Assembly (NCBI RefSeq): GCF_032854445.1
Contig: NC_088297.1
Span: 14,621,335-14,685,334, forward strand
Direction of reading: 5' to 3'
DNA length: 64,000 bases
Origin: Liolophura sinensis
Taxonomy: Eukaryota; Mollusca; Polyplacophora; Chitonida; Chitonidae
The stretch's first letter is position 1. Every line of letters begins with the position of its first letter. The translations under genes were made by a program, and so were the position numbers. The notes below the pieces were generated by a model. That model saw only the letters and a list, made by a program, of their open reading frames with translations. It had not been told where the DNA came from and did not search any database. Positions 57,151-64,000 of this stretch are shown piece after piece.

Positions 57151-57980
57151 TGTCTTGCGCATGCACTATTAAAATATTATTTCCTTTCGACTGTGGTGGA
57201 AATGGCAAAAATGTCCAACCTTTGAAAAACCAAATCCAGTGTCAACTGCCCAATTTTTCGCTGAAGTATTGAAAGGATCGCCACGCGGCCTTTATTACGT
57301 AACGAAGACAGGTAGATCAAACTTTGTCAAAACAATGGCCGATCTCAGGCTCTTGGGTCTGCTCTATATTCCAAAGGTCGCGTAGACCTGGTTCAGGGAT
57401 TCTCTCCAACGACCAGGTAATCGGCAGATAAAATCCACTTGAAAGGTCAAAACGTTCAATACATAAACACAAACTTATGACTATCAAGCTTTTATGGTTT
57501 ACAGAAGGTTATCTGTCTAGTTTATCGTCTCTATCACTGCGTTGGTTCAGCCTAACGCTAGCACGACTAAAGTTCACGCCAAAGCTGGTCATGTGATGTT
57601 CGCCCTATATGGAACTGCACTCCGCACTGTCGATGCAGCTGACCGCTGATTGGATCACGTTAAGGATCGTGGCCGTCAAATAAATCTTGACACGCTATGA
57701 CTAATACACGACCTGTTCAAATCCAACTGAAAATTAATAGCTTCATTCAAACAGAGCCGAGAAATGTGAGTCCCACGTTACAAACAATTTACGGATTACA
57801 CTTATGTCAATATACTTTGATACATTAATTTCTTATACGCTGCTAATTTACAACACAGGCCATAAACACTGGTAGGGCTTCCTGCGCGCAATGTAAATAT
57901 AATGAATACCTGCAGTACTGAAGCCAGAATAAAACCCTCATCACTGCAACAGTCCCATAGTTAACGTTCTGTTAATGAAA
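57150..57980. other. Stretch without recognised features
   Basis: Upstream of the putative GATA promoter on the minus strand; nothing I can name. Confidence 0.35.
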
Positions 57981-57992
57981 GTCAATGATAGA

Positions 57993-58139
57993 TTTATTTA
58001 TTTCATTGGTGTTTTACGCGGTACTCAAGAATATTTCACTTATACGACGCCGGCCAGCATTATGGTGGAAGGAAACCGGGCAGAGCACAGGGGAAACCCA
58101 CGACCATCCACAGGTTGCTGACAGACTTTCCCCACGTAC
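57993..58139 (-). mobile_element. SINE-A, 5'-truncated
   Basis: Flanks AGTCAATGATAGA (57980-57992) and AGTCAGTGATAGA (58140-58152), one change in 13. Confidence 0.88.
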
Positions 58140-58403
58140 AGTCAGTGATAGAAGTAACACTATTCAAAATAATATCAAATATATAAATCACATATGTTCA
58201 AGTCTGCTTACCACGCATGTAAAGGAATTCTAAAAGTCGCGAAGCGAAAAAATGTTTTGTTTGTTTTCAGTTTATAATGTGGAAATACATGATATGCAAC
58301 TACTCAACAGATGACTGATTTTCGAAACTATACATAGGCCTGTGCATAGGATTACCATACTGCTGGTATTCTTCTTTGACTTCGATTCCACTTTCATTTA
58401 ATA

Positions 58404-58528
58404 TTTATTTATTTATTTGATTGGTGTTTTACGCCGCACTCAAGAATATTTCACTTATACGACGGCGGCCAGCATTATGACAGCAGGAAACCGGGCAGAG
58501 CCTGAGGGAAACCCACGACCATCCGCAG
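58404..58528 (-). mobile_element. SINE-A, 5'-truncated
   Basis: Flanks CTTTCATTTAATA (58391-58403) and CTTTTATTTAATA (58529-58541), one change in 13. Confidence 0.87.
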
Positions 58529-58617
58529 CTTTTATTTAATAGGTTACTTATTTATTTGCTACACGTGATTCTGAGAAATAAGTAGTTTTTATTTATTTAT
58601 ATAGTTACGGTATTTAG

Positions 58618-58858
58618 TTTGACTGGAGCGATACACCGTACTCAAGAGTTATATTATTTTTCACTTACACGGCCGCGGCCAGCAATATGGTAGGAAGCAG
58701 AGCTTTCCGGAGGCAGGTCGCTGGCAGACCTTCCTACGTACAACCTTGGGGTGGGGGGAGACAGCGAGAGCTGGATTTGAACTCACAGCAATCGCATTGG
58801 TGAGAGGCACCTGGATCTTTGTGCAACGCTAACCACCATGCCGAGGAGGAGCTGATCA
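58618..58858 (-). mobile_element. SINE-A, old near-full-length copy
   Basis: ACACCGTACTCAAGAG, GCGGCCAGCAATATGG, CTGGCAGACCTTCCTACG, GCTGGATTTGAACTCACAGC and a degraded head ending CCATGCCGAGGAGG. Confidence 0.78.
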
Positions 58859-59024
58859 GTTGTTAAAACGGTACAGCTTGATTGACTGGTTTATATGTTA
58901 ATTTTCCGCAGTCACTTATATTTCAGCTAACAAACTGCACGTCTTTTTAATTTAAAAAAGTATTGAACATTCGATTGCAAAAGAAATCGTTTAGGCGATA
59001 ACTGTATTAGATATTATACTCTCT

Positions 59025-59110
59025 CTCAAAAAAAAAGGTTACTAGAGTGAAACTAAAATGTATTCTGTTATTGCTGCCGAATATATGCTGTTAAATGTTG
59101 GAGAAATATT
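59025..59110. mobile_element. M2 fragment
   Basis: CTCTCTCAAAAAAAAAGG then AAATGTATTCTGTTATTGCT and GAAATATTCTATTAAATC; only one arm is clear. Confidence 0.45.
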
Positions 59111-59864
59111 CTATTAAATCTATATGAAGGTCGTATGCTACCGGTAATTTAAAAGACGTAACTTTTCATGATTACTGTGTGTCCCCCGAAGGACGACATA
59201 CCTGGACCAGTCATGATATAAAGATCTTAGCACATGAACTGGTGCATTTATACTTTAATTTTTCCTTACATCGTGGATTCTCTCTCAGTGCCATCGAATT
59301 TTACGGAATATCCTTTCAATGAAGACAATAAAATTTCTCCCAAACTTGTCGATGTAAACTGTTAGGTCACAGGATTTTTTTATGGAATATTTCTCAAGAT
59401 ATAAAATGGACTTGTTATGGTAAGGTGGAGAATCGACCCCAGAGAAGGACGATAAGAAAGTGCCATTTTCAAATGTGTGAAATTCCGAATCAGAAGTATA
59501 AAGCTTTGTCGAAGCACGAATAAAAGTTACGTGGTCATAAAAGAGAGGGTTGCTTAGTAAAAAACCCACCAAAAATGCACTCCGGATCAAAAACATCAAT
59601 TTTTAGTTCAAACGAGGCACTGTGTTTTTAATTTACAAGTATAGGGATCAACGTTAATCAGAAAAATATCTTCACTGAAAGTTTTATGTGTGTATTTCCA
59701 CGTGCTGTCAAAGTTTCGTCTTGGTTAACATTTGTCCTCATATGTAAAACATAAACTTTATAATGTGATAAGTTTTGTCATATTTTGGCAAGATTAAAAT
59801 CCATATTTCTTCCATAGGACTGCGAACTAACGAAGCCACTTTGGAAAACACGTCTTGCATTAAA

Positions 59865-59865
59865 T

Positions 59866-59896
<31 letters not shown>

Positions 59897-60055
59897 TTTG
59901 ATTGGTGTTTTACGCCGTACTCAAGAATATTTCCCTTATACGGCGGCGGCCAGCATTATGGTGGAAGGAAACCGTGCAGCCCGGTGAAAACCCACGATCA
60001 TCCACAATTTGCTGCAGGACCTTCCCACGTACGGCCGGAGAGGAAGCCAGCATGA
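59865..60055 (-). mobile_element. SINE-A, 5'-truncated, with perfect 13-bp target-site duplication
   Basis: GTCTTGCATTAAA at 59852-59864 and 60056-60068. Long (TTTA)n tail, body to GCCAGCAT; young by its intact flanks. Confidence 0.93.
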
Positions 60056-60069
60056 GTCTTGCATTAAAA

Positions 60070-60930
60070 AAACGTTATCATGAATTGGAATGGATAAATG
60101 TTAAGTTATGGTATTACGTAAGGTGTGGCAACTATAGCGATATCACACGGGAATCCTGATTGAGAGCACATGTCTTCCTACAGCTGCCATTCACATTATA
60201 ACACGTTATGCTTAGCGGAAGTTTGAGGCTGAAAGTTATATTTGTTATATATATTATTTAATTGAATCCGCATTTTCAGAAAATCACATTTGTAGTGTAG
60301 TGATTTACCCCCACTTCCCAAGTTTTTTCGATTTTATGAGCTTTATATCGCTTCAGTGCGTGTTCGCATCGTTACCATATAACAGGAAAAGAAAGAGTGA
60401 AACGGAAGTATAAAAGCAAGTAGTCTCAGGACTGTGTGGGAAGCTGTCACTCACAGCTATAGTCAGTTTCGATTCTTGAGGTGGATAGTTCTGTGCGCCG
60501 GGACTGATTCCCCGCCTTACCACACCAGGCCCTTTCTGCAAAAGGCATGATCTTTCTACATCCAATTCAAATTAAGAAAGAGCTTTAATTTTGCACACAT
60601 TTTACTTTTTTCACGTTTTGTATCTTAATATCTGATTATTGTGTCAGGCCGCAGTGAATAATTTTTCACTTATATGTCAGTTTTTTGGGGGTATGCCACG
60701 GATTAAGCCACTTTTTTAAAGACTTTTCGTCGTGTGACAGAACTGAAACCGCCTGTCTTGCGTGGCAGCGGTTTTGGGACGCGCACTTCACAATTAACCT
60801 CTGCCCTCCCAGTTTGAAGGTATAAATGTCTTCGGTGGTTAAATCTCTGCATACTACATATGTCAGTTTAATGTGATTGTGTATTAAATATGATAACAAT
60901 ACAATATTGTAAGTAATTGTATACCAAGGA
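60070..60930. other. Stretch without recognised features
   Basis: No exon or named element recognised. Confidence 0.35.
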
Positions 60931-61020
60931 CGTGTAATTAAGTGTGACTGACATCACTGCATTTTCCTTTACCTGAACGAAAGTCTGCTAAAGTCATGGT
61001 GATAATGGGGGTGCATACGG
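60930..61020. repeat. R9 fragment
   Basis: GACTGACATCACTGCATTTT and CTAAAGTCATGGTGATAATG resemble 5385-5460. Confidence 0.35.
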
Positions 61021-61733
61021 TGCTACATTTGAGACAATACACGAACACAATGAAAGCCCAACTGCATGAACTAGATTGACAAGAGACCGTGTTCTAGCCA
61101 TGCATATGCGGGAATAAATCAAAAATTCTCGAATTTGGCTTTAAGTGAGATAATAATTAGAATTTTCTTAGATGTCCATGTGGTTGTGGTTTAAATCACT
61201 CCTTTCAGTTAGGAGATTGGTTTTGGTCAATATCCCAAGTACCAACTAACCAGCCGCATATCGCGTTAAGCATCAAGTCAAATTTATTTGCGTTTATAGA
61301 AAATGCCGTTTTGACAAACTTGTTTATTTTGTAATAATCCGACAAATTATTTTCAGGGTTTTTTTTCAGAGTTGAAAATTGCTCCAAGTTTACCTTTGTC
61401 ATGTTTAAAATGGTTAACCTTACAACCAGATGCTCTTTTCCAGCGTCTCTTGTCCACGTGTAGATTACAAAACTTGGCCAATTTTTCTGAGTTGAAAGTC
61501 AAATATTCATGCTTTTTGTTTCTTTGATTTAAAAAATAATACAATTTTCTCTCATGATTGCAATGATCAAAAGCATTTTAATTAAAGTAACAGTAATTTA
61601 TCACATCTGTACTTTAACATGTATACCCCAAATTTCATAAAAGAACGTGATATGGAGGTTAAAACGGAAAAGTTAAGCCGAAGTTATTTGGAATTGTATG
61701 AGAGTAACGAGGTATCAAAACAGAAACAACATT

Positions 61734-61892
61734 ATTTATTTATTTAATTGGTGTTTAACGCCGTGCTCAAGAATATTTCACTTATACGACGGCGGCCAAC
61801 ATTATAGTATTAGGAAGCCAGGCAGAGCCCGGGGGAAACCCACGCCCATCCGCAGGTGGTTGCCAGACCTTCCCACGTACGGCTGGAGAGGA
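61734..61892 (-). mobile_element. SINE-A, 5'-truncated, with perfect 12-bp target-site duplication
   Basis: AGAAACAACATT at 61722-61733 and 61893-61904 flank an element running from the TTTA tail to GGCTGGAGAGG. Confidence 0.92.
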
Positions 61893-61924
61893 AGAAACAA
61901 CATTTAAATCTATGTGAAAAAAAA

Positions 61925-62255
61925 TCAACCGTTTCAGCATGATGGACATGTTGGATATGCGAACAGTGGCTATCAAAGCGCATTATTATACATAACTTGT
62001 ACACAAAAGCGTGATATATACACGATTTGAATTGTCTAAAAGATTCCATGCTTTTCCCAGTTAACATCGTTGAAAACTGTTGACTTCTTCTCTTCGCATG
62101 TATATTCGTCCTATTTTCGCACATTATTTACTTTCTTTGTGCCTTTTTTGGAACCTCGTTTTGAGGTTTGTTCTTGCGAATGCAGATCGGGAACGTCCAT
62201 TTCAGTTGACGACTGGTATACGAATATCTGTGTTGATGCATAGATTCGGGAAGTT
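61925..62255 (-). mobile_element. Dispersed repeat R8
   Basis: GTTGGATATGCGAACAGTGG, TATCAAAGCGCATTATT, TGAAAACTGTTGACTTCTTC and TTGACGACTGGTATACGAAT match the reverse complement of 46385-46690. Confidence 0.65.
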
Positions 62256-62394
62256 TTTGAAAATACCGGTACACAATCACTGAACGTGCATGGTGATCGA
62301 ACATGTGATTTTATATGAAATCGTACACGTACGGCTTTACCCAGCGAGTGACTTTATGGTGAGAGTCGTATTTTGAGTAATTTTAATCTGGATC

Positions 62395-62500
62395 TAGCCA
62401 TCCAAATAGATAATAGTATACTTACGGAAAACCAAAATGAACTTTCCAGGCCAATAATCACAAGGCCAGTTCCTAAAATTCCGATGGTACCTGTTTGTGG
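62395..62500 (+). repeat. R8 fragment
   Basis: CCAGGCCAATAATCACAAGG then CCAGTTCCTAAAATT resembles 37725-37760. Confidence 0.4.
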
Positions 62501-62596
62501 AGACATCTATTGATTCATCTGTGGCCAGTTTCATTAGTTCACCCGTGAACACAATGAACGGATTATAGTAAAATAACATTTAAGGGCTCAGGGCCC

Positions 62597-62835
62597 AACT
62601 GTTCCAAACTGTTTGAAGAAATAATACCAGATTTAACTTTAAATCAAGTCTTCAATTTTGTACTTAGCCCCCCAAAAATTACATAACAGTATATTAAAAA
62701 TGAAATTAGTCTGCTGCTGTTATACGTTAGATTTTGGCCAACTGTATTGGCTGCTGAAGTTGGCTAAAATGTTAATTATAAAATTTGACTTAATACCAGT
62801 ATTAACTAATACACTTTTGAACAACTGGTCCCAGA
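62597..62835. mobile_element. Palindromic MITE-like element, family M5
   Basis: Left GCCCAACTGTTCCAAACTG then ATACCAGATTTAACTTTAAA; right TTGACTTAATACCAGTATTA, ACACTTTTGAACAACTGG. Confidence 0.65.
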
Positions 62836-62839
62836 TCAA

Positions 62840-63670
62840 ACTCAGGTTAACATAGAAAAGAATTAAATAAATAAAAAGAAATGAAATTACGGAACCATAT
62901 TACAAATTAAAATTGATCACTTACATTGTCCTCACAATAGGTGACAGTAAAAAATTATCAAAGAAAAAAGAATAGTATATCACACGATTTGCATATCACA
63001 CAAATAATAATATATACACATAAAATGCAGAAGAGATAGTGTACATTCGGAAATAAGTGTTTGGACTAGCAATGTTCTTGACGTGATTTTTTTATCGAGT
63101 AGAAATCGAAAACGTGCGATGAATATATAGGTGAGATTTTTTTCACACTGTATCTTTAAATGTCTTGTCTTAAATTATGCAGGGATATCCTGACGTTTAC
63201 GGTTGGTGGCTAACCCTTGGTATATGAATATCAGCTTTTGATTATATTGACTTAAATAAGACATTTGTATGGGGTAAGGTTATTTATTTCATAATAGTGT
63301 CGTAACTTTACAAAATATACATCGCTGTCTATTGCGTTTATATGCTGTATATAAATAAAGGTATATATCAATTAAATATTGGTCGACAGTGAACTGCGCC
63401 TGGCTATGGTGTCGTGTTTGGTGTCTTCGTTATTGTGTTAATCCAGTGCGGCAGCATATGGAAATATCTTAACTACTGATTCCTTGAACGCCGATGGTTG
63501 CCTTATGGCCGTGGAATAACAAGCATCATTATCGGCTTATTCACATTTGTCATCGCCACGGTGAGCTTAAAAATCACGTTGAAAAAAATTCTTAAAAACC
63601 CGAATCAAGCAAACAAAAGAATAAGAATTTGCTGCGCCTGAATTTTTATTCTAATTATAAATGATTTGTA
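62840..63670. other. Stretch without recognised features
   Basis: AT-rich; nothing I can name. Confidence 0.4.
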
Positions 63671-63675
63671 TATAC

Positions 63676-63898
63676 ACTCAAAAAAATAATCTGTTAATTT
63701 TAACAGAAAGTCACTTGTCTGAGTGATGCTGTATGTGTTGTATTATCATAACAGAATGCCGTTAGTTTAATGGAATCTTGATGTTGGATTAATAGAATAT
63801 GTGTTTTACATTTAACAGAACAATCTGCTGGAATAACAGAATACATTCTAGCATCGCTCAGTGAACAGACTTTCCGTTAAAATTAACAGGTTAAGTTT
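63676..63898. mobile_element. Palindromic MITE-like element, family M2
   Basis: TGTTAATTTTAACAGAAAGT at the left; GAATACATTCTAGCATCGCT and CCGTTAAAATTAACAGG at the right. Clear terminal inverted repeats. Confidence 0.8.
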
Positions 63899-63911
63899 TT
63901 GATTCTTTATA

Positions 63912-64000
63912 TGTCTACGGCAGACCTTCCCACGTATGACCGGAGAGGGAGACGGCAAGAACAGGACCTGCAATAGCAGCGATCGCATTTGGTGAGAGAA
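63912..64000 (-). mobile_element. SINE-A, cut by the window end
   Basis: GCAGACCTTCCCACGTATGA, GACCGGAGAGG and CGATCGCATTTGGTGAGAG, the reverse of the central and head parts. Confidence 0.8.

Overview
This window looks like nuclear DNA from an animal, most likely a mollusc. It has split genes with canonical GT-AG introns, very low coding density, AT-rich introns, and many short interspersed elements. The most abundant is a tRNA-headed SINE ending in an (AAAT)n tail, whose sequence resembles SINEs I associate with gastropods and bivalves. The species cannot be fixed from the sequence alone; mollusc, perhaps gastropod, is an inference.

Two complete coding genes and one partial gene can be supported. 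(1) Positions 924-1182 (+) are the terminal coding exon of a ketohexokinase-like PfkB sugar kinase whose earlier exons lie to the left of the window. (2) Positions 8790-21993 (+) carry a complete second ketohexokinase (fructokinase, KHK) gene of seven coding exons whose phases join into 355 residues. (1) and (2) look like a tandem duplicate pair. (3) Positions 53428-32050 (-) carry a complete GATA-family transcription factor of the GATA4/5/6 (pannier-like) class: five coding exons, 578 residues, two CX2CX17CX2C zinc fingers on separate exons, and a 15.9-kb first coding intron. KHK and the GATA gene converge, with about 10 kb of repeat-rich DNA between their stop codons. They share no obvious pathway: KHK phosphorylates fructose in the cytosol, while the GATA factor is a nuclear regulator usually tied to endomesoderm, heart or gut programmes.

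Layout: 1-8.7 kb, KHK-like terminal exon, fold-back elements and SINEs; 8.8-22 kb, KHK; 22-32 kb, minisatellites, a SINE whose head is amplified in tandem, and palindromic MITE-like elements; 32-36.5 kb, the zinc-finger and C-terminal exons of the GATA gene, with a large minisatellite between the two finger exons; 36.5-52.4 kb, GATA intron 1, with a 76-bp tandem array that shows higher-order structure and a 30-bp minisatellite; 52.4-53.4 kb, the GATA N-terminal exon; 53.4-57.6 kb, the GATA 5' region, with a GC-richer stretch that may be the promoter; 57.6-64 kb, SINEs and MITE-like elements without a recognisable gene.

I see no CRISPR array, operon, phage, recognisable transposase or reverse transcriptase, or defence-type gene system. 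The most interesting features are structural: a satellite apparently being born inside a SINE, several families of palindromic elements, a nested insertion, a KHK tandem duplicate with a changed active-site loop, and an N-terminal phosphorylation-dependent SUMO motif in the GATA factor. Exon boundaries come from reading splice sites and homology by eye; no alignment or database search was run.
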